From assembly GCA_035460165.1 (NCBI GenBank), contig DATHWW010000015.1, forward strand, positions 1 to 64,000: DNA of 64,000 nt. The letters are read 5' to 3'. Position 1 is the stretch's first letter. Every line of letters starts with the position of its first letter. The notes beneath the pieces are model-generated. The model saw only the letters and a program-made list of their open reading frames with translations, ran no database searches and had not been told where the DNA came from. A program made the position numbers and the translations under genes. Shown here in pieces: positions 46,081 through 54,262 of this stretch. Source of the stretch: MM2 sp035460165. Its GTDB lineage: Bacteria > Pseudomonadota > Gammaproteobacteria > Burkholderiales > Methylophilaceae.

Positions 46081-47238
46081 TTAATTCGTAACGACTTCCC
46101 AAGCAGAACCTTGCTTGACCAGCATCCTGTCGCAGCCAAGCTCCGCGCGGTGTGCATCATGCCCTGGCAGGTCGATGATGACCACTTCGCCAGACGTCCG
46201 CAGCGCGGTGATCTTTTCATGCAATAGCGTATCGTCGGCGTAAGGCGCAAGTATGGCCTTTCCATTTTCGGCTGCCGGCAATGCGGTTGCCAAACCTCGC
46301 AGATCCAGGCTGAAGCCCGTCGCCGGACGCGCACGGCCAAATGTCGAACCGATCTCGTCATAGCGCCCGCCCAATGCGAGCGGACCGGAATAGCCTTGCG
46401 CATAGGCCGCAAACACCATGCCGCTGTGATAGTGGTAGCCGCGCAACTCGGCGAGATCGAACGAAACCAGTACATCGCAACCCTGAAGCTGCTGCGCCAC
46501 GCGGCGCAAATCCTCCAGCGCTTGCCTAATTTCCGCATATTGCGGCAGGCGGCGTTGCGCCTCATCAAGCACTTCGATACCGCCATTAAGATCGGCCAAA
46601 GACAGCAAAGCATTCTGGATATCGCTGGAGAGTCCCGCAGTCAACTCTGCCATTTCGGACTTATCCTTGCTTTGCAAGGCTGCAAGCAAGCCCTGCTCTT
46701 GCTCCCGTGCAATGCCAGCATGCCCCACGAGGCTGCGGAAAATGCCCACATGGCTAAAGTCGATCTGCAGACCAGTCGTAATACCAACCGATTGCAAGCC
46801 TTGTACCAGCAAGCGTTGAATCTCAATGTCGCTTTCCACACCGGCATGACCGAACAACTCGGCCCCAACCTGCAAAGGCTCTCGCGTTTGCGCCAGGCCA
46901 TCCGGGCGTGTGCGCAGCACGCTGCCCGCATAACACAGGCGTGTAACACCCTGGTGATTAAGCAAATGTGCATCGATACGCGCCGTCTGCGGCGTAATGT
47001 CCGCACGTACACCCATCAGGCGACCGGTCAGCAGATCCACGACCTTGAAGGTCGCCAGGTCGAGATCATGTCCGGCACCTGTCGTCAGTGACTCCAGATA
47101 CTCCAGCATCGGCGGGATCACCAGCTGGTAGCCATGGACATGGAACAGATCGAGCAGCTTGCGACGCATCTGCTCCATGCGTGCTGCCTCGGCGGGCAAC
47201 ACGTCTTCGATATATTCGGGAAGTAACCAATTACGCAT
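46081..47238 (-). CDS. hisZ: ATP phosphoribosyltransferase regulatory subunit
   Basis: A 385-residue protein resembling class II histidyl-tRNA synthetase but non-catalytic. It activates the short form of HisG in histidine synthesis. Visible motifs are EDVLPAEAARMEQMRRKLLDLFHVHGYQLV, DITPQTARIDAHL and the C-terminal GRYDEIGSTFGRARPATGFS. The frame runs upstream to 47355, but ATG 47238 gives the family start MRNWLLPEYIED. The position between DUF2065 and purA is standard for betaproteobacteria. Confidence 0.95.
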   Translation of the reverse strand: MRNWLLPEYIEDVLPAEAARMEQMRRKLLDLFHVHGYQLVIPPMLEYLESLTTGAGHDLDLATFKVVDLLTGRLMGVRADITPQTARIDAHLLNHQGVTRLCYAGSVLRTRPDGLAQTREPLQVGAELFGHAGVESDIEIQRLLVQGLQSVGITTGLQIDFSHVGIFRSLVGHAGIAREQEQGLLAALQSKDKSEMAELTAGLSSDIQNALLSLADLNGGIEVLDEAQRRLPQYAEIRQALEDLRRVAQQLQGCDVLVSFDLAELRGYHYHSGMVFAAYAQGYSGPLALGGRYDEIGSTFGRARPATGFSLDLRGLATALPAAENGKAILAPYADDTLLHEKITALRTSGEVVIIDLPGHDAHRAELGCDRMLVKQGSAWEVVTN

Positions 47239-47246
47239 AAGATTTT

Positions 47247-47432
47247 TCAGCGGAGAACGAACAACAACAGCATGCCGCCAGCCATGGAAGCCAAGCCGAC
47301 GAAACGCAATTGCCCATCCTTGAGTTCTATCATGCGCTGGAATGTCTGGCGCCACGCGCGTGGCGCCAGCAAAGGCAAAGCACCTTCCAGCACAAGCATC
47401 AGGCCGAAGGCCATAAGCAACGGATTATCCAA
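47247..47432 (-). CDS. DUF2065 small membrane protein (YjeT-like)
   Basis: 61 residues with two hydrophobic helices (PLLMAFGLMLVLEGALPLL and FVGLASMAGGMLLLFVL) separated by a charged loop WRQTFQRMIELKDGQLR. This matches the DUF2065/YjeT family, always found next to hflC. Function is unknown. The gene begins 3 bases after the hflC stop. Confidence 0.9.
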   Translation of the reverse strand: MDNPLLMAFGLMLVLEGALPLLAPRAWRQTFQRMIELKDGQLRFVGLASMAGGMLLLFVLR

Positions 47433-47435
47433 GAC

Positions 47436-48311
47436 TTACTTTCTGCCGCCAGCGTCCCGCATGTACTTGAAGAATTCCGAATCCGGTTGCAACACCAGCA
47501 CGTCGCTCTTGCTCTTGAAGCTATTGCGATAAGCATCCAGGCTTCGATAGAAAGCATAGAACTCGGGATTCCTGCTGTATGCGGAGGCATAAATTTCGCC
47601 AGCACGTCCATCGCCTTCACCCTTGATGCGTTGCGCATCACGATATGCTTCGGCAATGATCACCTCGCGCTGCTTGTCGGCATCGGCGCGAATCTTCTCG
47701 GCTGCCCCCGCACCTTGTGAGCGCAGATCATTGGCGACACGCTTACGCTCGGCTTCCATACGCTGGTAAACCGACTCGCTGACCTCTTCCGGCAAGTCCA
47801 CACGCTTCAGACGCACGTCCAGCACCTCGATGCCCATCTGACGCGCCTCCTTGTCAGCCTTCTGGCGCAGAATTTCCATGATCTTATCGCGTTCGCCGGA
47901 GACTACTTCATGGATAGTACGCTTACCGAATTCAGCGCGCAGGCCATCGTTTACCGTTTGCGCGAGCCGCGCTTCAGCTTGCGCCTCATCGCCGCCACGA
48001 ACGGAAACATAGAACTTGGCCGGATCGGCGATACGCCACTTCACAAAGGAGTCGACCAGAACATTCTTTTTCTCGCTGGTAATGAAGCGATCCGGTTCCC
48101 CCCAATCCAGGGTCAGAATACGCTTGTCAAAAGTACGCACATTTTCGACAAGCGGCATCTTGAAATAAAGACCGGGCGTCCTCTTGACGGAAACAATCTC
48201 GCCCAAACGGAAGACCATCGCATACTCACGCTGATCGACGGTAAAAGCCGACATGCTGAGCAACAGCAACGCAACAATAAAACCAATCAGCACAGCACCT
48301 ATATTCTTCAT
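47436..48311 (-). CDS. hflC: HflC, FtsH-modulating SPFH protein
   Basis: A 291-residue inner-membrane protein with one N-terminal transmembrane helix (VLIGFIVALLLLSMSAFTV) and a periplasmic SPFH/band-7 domain, with the coiled coil EAERKRVANDLRSQGAGAAEKIRADADKQ. With HflK it forms a cage around FtsH and restrains proteolysis. The start overlaps hflK by 4 bp. Confidence 0.96.
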   Translation of the reverse strand: MKNIGAVLIGFIVALLLLSMSAFTVDQREYAMVFRLGEIVSVKRTPGLYFKMPLVENVRTFDKRILTLDWGEPDRFITSEKKNVLVDSFVKWRIADPAKFYVSVRGGDEAQAEARLAQTVNDGLRAEFGKRTIHEVVSGERDKIMEILRQKADKEARQMGIEVLDVRLKRVDLPEEVSESVYQRMEAERKRVANDLRSQGAGAAEKIRADADKQREVIIAEAYRDAQRIKGEGDGRAGEIYASAYSRNPEFYAFYRSLDAYRNSFKSKSDVLVLQPDSEFFKYMRDAGGRK

Positions 48312-49486
48312 GGCCGGCTCTCCCTTTCACGGCTACGGAACGCTTCACGCGAGCGTTGCGCATTGATATCGTCTGCCGACGGCGCCGGGGCAGTCGTTGT
48401 AGCGGCTGCTCCCTGGGCTGGTGTCGCTTCGACCGTGGCCATCAGCTTGTCCAACGGCAGGTAAAGGAGGTTCCCGTTTCCGCCCTTCTGGTCAACGACC
48501 ACCTTGCTGACCTTGGAAAGAATTTGTTCCTGCGCATCCAGATAAAGACGACGGCGCGTCACTTCCGGGGCTTTTTCGTATTGGCTCAGCACCTGATTGA
48601 ACCGGCTCGCATCACCCTGCGCCTCATTGATCACACGCACCTTGTAACCGGCTGCCTCTTCCAGCAGACGTGCTGCAGCGCCGCGCGCCTTGGGAATGAT
48701 GTCGTTGGCGTAGGCCTGACCTTCATTCTTTTGGCGCTCGAGATCCTGCCCGGCCTTGACTGCATCGTCGAATGCCGACTGCACCTGCTCTGGTGGCTGC
48801 GCATTCTGCATATTGACGTTGACGATATTGATGCCCGATTTATAGCGATCAAGAATGTCCTGCATCAGCTTCTTGGCAAGTGCGGCAATTTCCGTACGTC
48901 CTTCATACAACACGAAGTCCATCTTGTTCTTGCCGACGATTTCGCGAATCGCGGTTTCAGCCGTCCCGCGCACCGCGGCTTCGACGTCACGGTTATAAAA
49001 CAGGAAATCTTCCGGACTCTTGATGTTGTACTGCACTGCAAACTGCAAGTCGATGATGTTTTCGTCGTCGGTCAGCATCAGCGATTCGCGAAGCTCGCGG
49101 CCGCGCGACGTACCATCCTCGCTGGCCGAGCGGTAACCCACCTCCAGCGTACGCACCTGCTCCATGACGACGATATCGCGGCTTTCGATCGGAAAAGGAA
49201 TATGCCAACGCGGCCCGGGCAGAGTCGTTTCAACATGCTTACCGAAACGCAACACCACCCCGCGGGAGCCTTGATCGACGATATAGAAACCCGTCGCCAG
49301 CCAGATCAAGGCAATTAATACAATGATAGGAAGAATGGCGATACCGCTACCCGAACCGTCCGGCTGGTTCCGTGAAGGGCCTTTGCCAAAGAGACCGTTA
49401 AGCTTACGGCTGAACTGGCGCAACATCTCATCCAGATCGGGCGGGCCGTCGTTACGCGAACCCCATCCCGGGTCGTTTGATGCCAT
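48308..49486 (-). CDS. hflK: HflK, FtsH-modulating SPFH protein
   Basis: A 392-residue partner of HflC. The Gly/Asp/Pro-rich N-terminus (ASNDPGWGSRNDGPPDLDEMLRQF) is followed by a transmembrane helix (IAILPIIVLIALIWLATGFYIVDQG), SPFH domain and a coiled coil with DAVKAGQDLERQKNEGQAYA. The C-terminal tail is Ala/Thr-rich. It is located between hflX and hflC, the normal order. Confidence 0.96.
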   Translation of the reverse strand: MASNDPGWGSRNDGPPDLDEMLRQFSRKLNGLFGKGPSRNQPDGSGSGIAILPIIVLIALIWLATGFYIVDQGSRGVVLRFGKHVETTLPGPRWHIPFPIESRDIVVMEQVRTLEVGYRSASEDGTSRGRELRESLMLTDDENIIDLQFAVQYNIKSPEDFLFYNRDVEAAVRGTAETAIREIVGKNKMDFVLYEGRTEIAALAKKLMQDILDRYKSGINIVNVNMQNAQPPEQVQSAFDDAVKAGQDLERQKNEGQAYANDIIPKARGAAARLLEEAAGYKVRVINEAQGDASRFNQVLSQYEKAPEVTRRRLYLDAQEQILSKVSKVVVDQKGGNGNLLYLPLDKLMATVEATPAQGAAATTTAPAPSADDINAQRSREAFRSRERESRP

Positions 49487-49508
49487 GAAATACTCCGATT
49501 ATGTTTGC

Positions 49509-50636
49509 TTACGCGACTGCATTTACTTGCTGAATAGCATCCATCAATCTATGTTGATGCTCCGCCAGCGCCTGACGAACAAGCTCCATTCCCGCGCCGG
49601 ACTGCGCGGAAACCCAAACCTTGCGGATTCTACCATACTCATCCCGTTCCAGACCGGGCTCCATGCCAGCCAAATCGATCTTGTTGAGCACTAGCAGTTG
49701 CAGAACCTGGTCGGCTCCGATTTCAGTCAGTACGCGATCCACTTGCTCGATCTGCGCATCTCGGCTGGTGCTGGAGACATCGATCACATGCAGAAGAAGA
49801 TCTGCCTGCACCGCCTCTTCCAGTGTCGCCCCAAAAGCATCTACCAGCGCATGCGGCAAATGCTTGATGAAACCCACGGTATCGGACAGAACGACGGAGC
49901 CGCCATCCGGAATAAATACCTTGCGTGACGTGGTATCCAAGGTTGCAAAAAGCTGGTCCGCAGCGTAAACGCCAGACTGCGTCAGACGATTGAATAGTGT
50001 GGATTTGCCCGCATTGGTATAGCCTACGAGAGACACCGACATGACATTGGAACGACGTCTTGCCCTACGCTGGATACCGCGCTGACGCTTTAGCTTCGCC
50101 AGCTTCTCTTTGAGGCTTTTGACACGCTCACGGATCATTCGCCGGTCCAACTCGATCTGTGTTTCGCCGGGGCCGCCACGCATGCCGATACCGCCCTTTT
50201 GCCGCTCCAGGTGAGTCCAGCCGCGAACCAGCCGCGTCGACAGATGCTCAAGCTGCGCCAACTCGACTTGCAGCTTACCCTCGAAGCTTTGCGCTCGCTG
50301 GGCGAAGATAGCCAGAATCAGGCCGGTACGATCGACAACGCGACATTCCAGCTTGCGCTCAAGATTGCGCTGCTGCGAAGGAGTCAAATCGTGATTGAAA
50401 ACAACGATGCGAGAGTCGGTCGCCTGCAATGCTGCAGCCACCTCCCCCGCCTTGCCGCTACCGACAAAATAAGTAGCATCCGGTTTGGGACGCTTGCCTT
50501 CGACAGTAGCACGAACATCCAAGCCGGCCGTTAAAGCCAATTGACGTAATTCTTCCAGACTCTCGGCATAATCGGCTTCACCAAAATCGAGGCTGACAAG
50601 GACAGCAGACTCACCGCCCTCTGGACGATCAAACAT
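49509..50636 (-). CDS. hflX: HflX, ribosome-associated GTPase
   Basis: A 375-residue GTPase that splits or rescues stalled 70S ribosomes under stress. The N-terminal HflX domain (GSGKAGEVAAALQ, FNHDLTPSQQRNLE, WTHLERQKGGIGMRGGPGETQIELDRR) precedes the G domain: G1 GYTNAGKSTL, G3 DTVGF and G4 NKID. It is shorter than the E. coli protein at the C-terminus, as is common. It lies 15 bases after hfq. Confidence 0.96.
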   Translation of the reverse strand: MFDRPEGGESAVLVSLDFGEADYAESLEELRQLALTAGLDVRATVEGKRPKPDATYFVGSGKAGEVAAALQATDSRIVVFNHDLTPSQQRNLERKLECRVVDRTGLILAIFAQRAQSFEGKLQVELAQLEHLSTRLVRGWTHLERQKGGIGMRGGPGETQIELDRRMIRERVKSLKEKLAKLKRQRGIQRRARRRSNVMSVSLVGYTNAGKSTLFNRLTQSGVYAADQLFATLDTTSRKVFIPDGGSVVLSDTVGFIKHLPHALVDAFGATLEEAVQADLLLHVIDVSSTSRDAQIEQVDRVLTEIGADQVLQLLVLNKIDLAGMEPGLERDEYGRIRKVWVSAQSGAGMELVRQALAEHQHRLMDAIQQVNAVA

Positions 50637-50651
50637 TCCTGCTACTCAGCA

Positions 50652-50891
50652 TTATTCCTCGCTGGCCATGCCAGGGGGAATACTGACGGCTCGTCCCGGA
50701 ACGATGGTGGAAATTGCGTGCTTGTAGACCATTTGGGTGACCGTGTTTTTCAACAGGACGACATATTGATCGAAAGAATCGATCTGACCTTGTAACTTGA
50801 TGCCATTAACTAGGTAAATCGAAACAGGTACATGTTCCTTACGAAGCGCATTCAAAAATGGGTCTTGTAAAGTTTGCCCTTTGGTGCTCAT
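50652..50891 (-). CDS. hfq: RNA chaperone Hfq
   Basis: A 79-residue hexameric Sm-like protein that pairs small RNAs with mRNAs. The Sm1 motif is PVSIYLVNGIKLQGQIDSFDQYVVLLKN and the Sm2 motif has YKHAISTIVPGR. The C-terminal tail is short, as in betaproteobacteria. AAGGAGA lies 7-8 bases before the ATG. It heads the hflX-hflK-hflC operon. Confidence 0.98.
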   Translation of the reverse strand: MSTKGQTLQDPFLNALRKEHVPVSIYLVNGIKLQGQIDSFDQYVVLLKNTVTQMVYKHAISTIVPGRAVSIPPGMASEE

Positions 50892-51238
50892 TTGTGTTCT
50901 CCTTTTCGTGGAGCTTTAGTTGTTAGTAAAACTGTACGTTAAATTTACAGCAGTGACTACATCCTATTAGGAATATTCCTAAAGCATCTTAAACCAATTT
51001 CCACCCTATGCAGTCAAGCCCATCCCATCAAAACCAGATAGGAACTCTGGGACAATTAACTTTTCCGCGGAAACCGGGGAAAACCGGCTCAGCTATCGAC
51101 CTCAAACTCGAAGAAATCGTTCTCTAAATCGACCCGCGGCTGTACTACACGACCATGATGCAGACCTGAAAAATCAGCGCTTCCCGACCTTCGACCTCTG
51201 CCTGATCAATTTCGTTCTGCCAATTCCAGCAATATTGA
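50892..51238. other. Intergenic region between hfq and gltX
   Basis: The right part (51089-51241) holds a degraded reading frame described separately. The left part (50892-51050) is AT-rich and should carry the hfq promoter, with the palindrome at 50967. No intact gene was found. Confidence 0.6.
50967..50982. promoter_or_regulatory. 16-bp palindrome upstream of hfq
   Basis: TTAGGAATATTCCTAA is a perfect palindrome about 75-90 bases before the hfq start. A further half-site TCCTA lies at 50962-50966. The arms match the palindrome before the MCP gene at 20343. It is likely a regulatory site in the hfq promoter region; the binding protein is unknown. Confidence 0.45.
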
Positions 51239-51241
51239 CAT
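51089..51241 (-). pseudogene. Possible decayed small gene coupled to gltX
   Basis: An ATG at 51241 shares a TGATG junction with the gltX stop, as coupled genes do. It reads MSILLELAERN and then meets TGA (51206-51208). Beyond that stop the same frame stays open to 51089, ending GRVVQPRVDLENDFFEFEVD and S. In the middle, a neighbouring frame gives a protein-like stretch (NEIDQAEVEGREALIFQ). Two compensating frameshifts would restore a gene of about 50 residues. It could be a relic, a sequencing error or chance; no family is recognised. Confidence 0.35.
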
Positions 51242-52635
51242 CAACTCAAAAATCCCGACATGCGGCGCAAAGTTTCTTCCTTGCCCAGCAAAGCCATCAC
51301 AGCATCAATGCTTGGGGACTGTGCGATACCGGTCAACATGACGCGCAGCGGCATCGCCACCTTGGGGAATTTCAAGCCGTTGGAAGTCACCGCTTGCTCG
51401 ATTTCGCCATGGATTGCCTCAATCGTCCACTCGGTTTCTGATAACCGCATAGCCAATGCCTGCATCACGGGGCGGATTTCCGGCGTCAGATGCTTATCCA
51501 GCACATCCTGCGCAGGTTGAATCCGCTTGTAGAAATACTCCACTGCATCGGCCAGCTCATTGAGAGTTGAAACACGCTCGCGGTAAAGCTCGACTACCCG
51601 ACTCAAATCCGCCCCACCCTCCACGACAACCTCGCGAACGGAAAAGCGCTTGGCTATATCCATAGCGATCCGGCCAGGATCGGCCAGCTTCATGTAATGC
51701 GCATTGAGCCAGTTGAGTTTTTCGGTGTTGAATTGGGCAGCCGAAGGCGTAATGTGGTCCAGATCGAACCACTCGCAGAACTGCTCCATGCTGAAAATTT
51801 CGTCATCGCCATGCGACCAGCCCAAGCGCGCCAGATAATTCAATACTGCTTCCGGCAGATAACCATCCTCGTCATACTGCATCACGCTCACCGCACCGTG
51901 GCGTTTGGACAGCTTTTGCCCATCGTCGCCTAGGATCATCGAAAGATGCGCATATTGCGGGATGGTCGCACCCAGCGCTTGCAACAGGTTGATCTGGCGT
52001 GGAGTATTGTTAACGTGGTCGTCGCCACGGATGACGTGCGTGATGTCCATGTCCCAATCGTCCACCACCACGCAGAAATTGTAAGTAGGAGTGCCATCAG
52101 CACGGGCGATGATGAAATCGTCCAACTCCTCATTTGAAATCGCAATGCGGCCCTTCACCTGATCGTCCCATGCGACCATCCCGGCCAGCGGGTTGCGGAA
52201 CCGCACCACCGGCTGGATGCCCGCCTGCGGCGTCGGCAGCAACTTGCCATCCTCTGGCCGCCAGGTACCGTCGTACCTTGGCTTAAGGCCAGCCGCCATC
52301 TGCGCCTCGCGCATTTGCGTCAACTCTTCCGAAGAGGTGTAACAGTAATAGGCCTTGCCTGTATCGAACAACTGCTGGATAACTTCCTTGTAACGGTAGA
52401 GGCGCTGCATCTGATAGAACGGACCCTCATCCCAATTGAGGCCCAGCCAGCTCATGCCGTCCAGAATCGCCTGTACCGCCTCCGGAGTCGAGCGCGCCAC
52501 ATCGGTATCCTCGATGCGCAAAATGAATTTGCCGCCATGCTTACGTGCGTAAGCCCAGGAAAACAACGCGGTGCGGGCGCCGCCAATATGAAGAAAGCCA
52601 GTCGGACTAGGAGCAAAACGGGTGCGGACGGTCAT
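51241..52635 (-). CDS. gltX: Glutamyl-tRNA synthetase
   Basis: A 464-residue class I synthetase. HIGH-type motif FAPSPTGFLHIGGARTALFSW, RIEDTD, VIRGDDHVNNTPRQINL and the KMSKS-type LSKRHGA are present, with a normal C-terminal anticodon-binding region. Length is that of the non-discriminating/discriminating bacterial enzyme; specificity cannot be told. It charges tRNA-Glu for translation and tetrapyrrole synthesis. The start codon overlaps nothing and lies about 110 bases from the divergent tRNA-Val. Confidence 0.97.
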   Translation of the reverse strand: MTVRTRFAPSPTGFLHIGGARTALFSWAYARKHGGKFILRIEDTDVARSTPEAVQAILDGMSWLGLNWDEGPFYQMQRLYRYKEVIQQLFDTGKAYYCYTSSEELTQMREAQMAAGLKPRYDGTWRPEDGKLLPTPQAGIQPVVRFRNPLAGMVAWDDQVKGRIAISNEELDDFIIARADGTPTYNFCVVVDDWDMDITHVIRGDDHVNNTPRQINLLQALGATIPQYAHLSMILGDDGQKLSKRHGAVSVMQYDEDGYLPEAVLNYLARLGWSHGDDEIFSMEQFCEWFDLDHITPSAAQFNTEKLNWLNAHYMKLADPGRIAMDIAKRFSVREVVVEGGADLSRVVELYRERVSTLNELADAVEYFYKRIQPAQDVLDKHLTPEIRPVMQALAMRLSETEWTIEAIHGEIEQAVTSNGLKFPKVAMPLRVMLTGIAQSPSIDAVMALLGKEETLRRMSGFLS

Positions 52636-52744
52636 GAAATACGATGCAAATTTGATGAAGCGCGAATTTTAACATGCGCCTCGATACACGTCCGATTTGA
52701 CCCGATCGGACCGACTGTGATCTAATACGCGCCTCCCTTCACAG

Positions 52745-52819
52745 GGGCGGTTAGCTCAGCGGTAGAGCACTGCCTTCACACGGCAGGGGTCACTGGTTCG
52801 ATCCCAGTACCGCCCACCA
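52745..52819 (+). tRNA. tRNA-Val (CAC)
   Basis: 75 bases including encoded CCA. Acceptor GGGCGGT pairs with ACCGCCC; the D-arm is AGCTCAGCGGTAGAGC. The anticodon arm CTGCC-TTCACAC-GGCAG carries anticodon CAC, and the T-arm is TGGTTCGATCCCA. No integrase or duplicated 3' end is nearby, so it is not an obvious attachment site. Confidence 0.96.
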
Positions 52820-52826
52820 TAAAATC

Positions 52827-52865
52827 AAAGGCTTATGAGAATAACTCGTAGGCCTTTTGTTTTAT
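52827..52865 (+). terminator. Intrinsic terminator after tRNA-Val
   Basis: AAAGGCTTATGAG (52827-52839) pairs with CTCGTAGGCCTTT (52845-52857), allowing G-U pairs, around a 5-base loop. It is followed by TTTTGTTTT. A good terminator for the tRNA transcript. Confidence 0.8.
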
Positions 52866-52886
52866 CAGCAGGCTCGATATTCGACC

Positions 52887-54167
52887 CTATAGCCGCCAAA
52901 TGCACATTTCATTGGCCTGCAATTGCAGAGAATCAAATTGCGATTTGACATCGACGAAAACGCCCTTTGATTTCACTTTATTCAGCAACTCCTGCAAAGG
53001 GAGATCAAGGTAATGCTGATGTGCTACGGCTACGATTAGCGCATCCGCCTTGGCAAGGCTATCCCAAGGAGTAATTTCCATTCCATATTCATGCATCGCT
53101 TCACCGGAGTCAGCGACAGGATCGTGCACCTGAACTTCAACCCCATAGCTACTCAGTTCGTTAATCACGTCGATAACGCGCGAATTACGCAAGTCAGAGC
53201 AGTTTTCTTTGAACGTCAAACCTAACACATTGACCTTGGCTCCCTTGATTGGATTACCGCACTCGATCATACGCTTGACCGTCTGCTCCGCGACAAACTT
53301 GCCCATGCCATCATTGATTCTGCGTCCCGCCAAAATCACCTGCGGATGGTAGCCAATCATGTCAGCCTTGTACGTCAAGTAGTAAGGGTCGACGCCGATG
53401 CAGTGTCCGCCAACCAATCCCGGTCGGAAAGGAAGAAAATTCCATTTCGTTCCGGCGGCTTGCAATACCTCCAAAGTATCAATGCCGATCTTGTCGAAAA
53501 TGATGGCCAGCTCATTCATTAAGGCAATATTGAGATCGCGCTGGGTGTTTTCGATCACCTTGGCGGCTTCCGCGACTTTGATGCTGGAAGCGCGGTGAAC
53601 TCCTGCCTCGACGACTGACTCATAGAGTGCAGCGACCTTATCCAATATTTGCGGCGTATCGCCGGCAACGACTTTCACGGTATTGCGGAGGCTGTGCTCC
53701 TTGTCTCCTGGATTGATGCGTTCGGGAGAATAGCCGACATTGAAGTTCATCAGCCATTGATAGCCTGAGGACTTTTCCAGAACGGGAATACAGATTTCTT
53801 CCGTAGCGCCTGGATAGACCGTGGATTCGTAGATGACAAGCGCGTCTTTTTTCATGTGTTGACCGATTATTCGGCTGGCGCTGATCAAGGGCGAGAAATC
53901 GGGCTGATGCGCCCCATCAACCGGGGTAGGTACGGCGACAATGATAATGTCGGCATTAGCGAGCGCAGAGGGATCGGCAGTACAGGTCAGGTGTGTTGCC
54001 GCTTGCAGATCATCGCTGGAAACTTCACCGGAGGGGTCAACATGCTTTTTATAGTTCTGGACTTTTTCTTCCGAGAGGTCGAAACCTATGGTCTTGCGCT
54101 TCTTCCCGAACTCAACAGCCAATGGCAACCCGACATACCCAAGACCCACTACGGCAACCGTATCCAT
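52887..54167 (-). CDS. Nucleotide-sugar dehydrogenase (UDP-HexNAc dehydrogenase, TviB/WbpA-like)
   Basis: A 426-residue NAD-dependent dehydrogenase oxidising C6 of a UDP-sugar, giving uronic-acid precursors for polysaccharide. The Rossmann start VAVVGLGYVGLPLAVEFGKK is followed by VAVPTPVD, ESTVYPGATEE, GYSPERINPGD, the catalytic-Cys segment RPGLVGGHCIGVDPYYLTYKA and LTFKENCSDLRNSRV. It is closest to the TviB/WbpA branch, suggesting UDP-GlcNAc or GalNAc. The start was set at ATG 54167; codons up to 54254 are open but add residues that do not fit the family. No other polysaccharide genes are adjacent, so it is isolated here. Confidence 0.88.
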   Translation of the reverse strand: MDTVAVVGLGYVGLPLAVEFGKKRKTIGFDLSEEKVQNYKKHVDPSGEVSSDDLQAATHLTCTADPSALANADIIIVAVPTPVDGAHQPDFSPLISASRIIGQHMKKDALVIYESTVYPGATEEICIPVLEKSSGYQWLMNFNVGYSPERINPGDKEHSLRNTVKVVAGDTPQILDKVAALYESVVEAGVHRASSIKVAEAAKVIENTQRDLNIALMNELAIIFDKIGIDTLEVLQAAGTKWNFLPFRPGLVGGHCIGVDPYYLTYKADMIGYHPQVILAGRRINDGMGKFVAEQTVKRMIECGNPIKGAKVNVLGLTFKENCSDLRNSRVIDVINELSSYGVEVQVHDPVADSGEAMHEYGMEITPWDSLAKADALIVAVAHQHYLDLPLQELLNKVKSKGVFVDVKSQFDSLQLQANEMCIWRL

Positions 54168-54262
54168 GCGAATATCCATTATTAGAATTAGCACCATTCT
54201 ACCGACTGAGATCATGGGCCGCAAAAGATTGCCCTTGAAGTTGGAACGTGCCAAGATTTAGT

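Noticed and set aside
52745..52865. tRNA-Val as an integration site for the neighbouring nucleotide-sugar dehydrogenase gene
   Set aside because: No integrase gene, no duplicated tRNA 3' end and a normal terminator follow; base composition does not change clearly.
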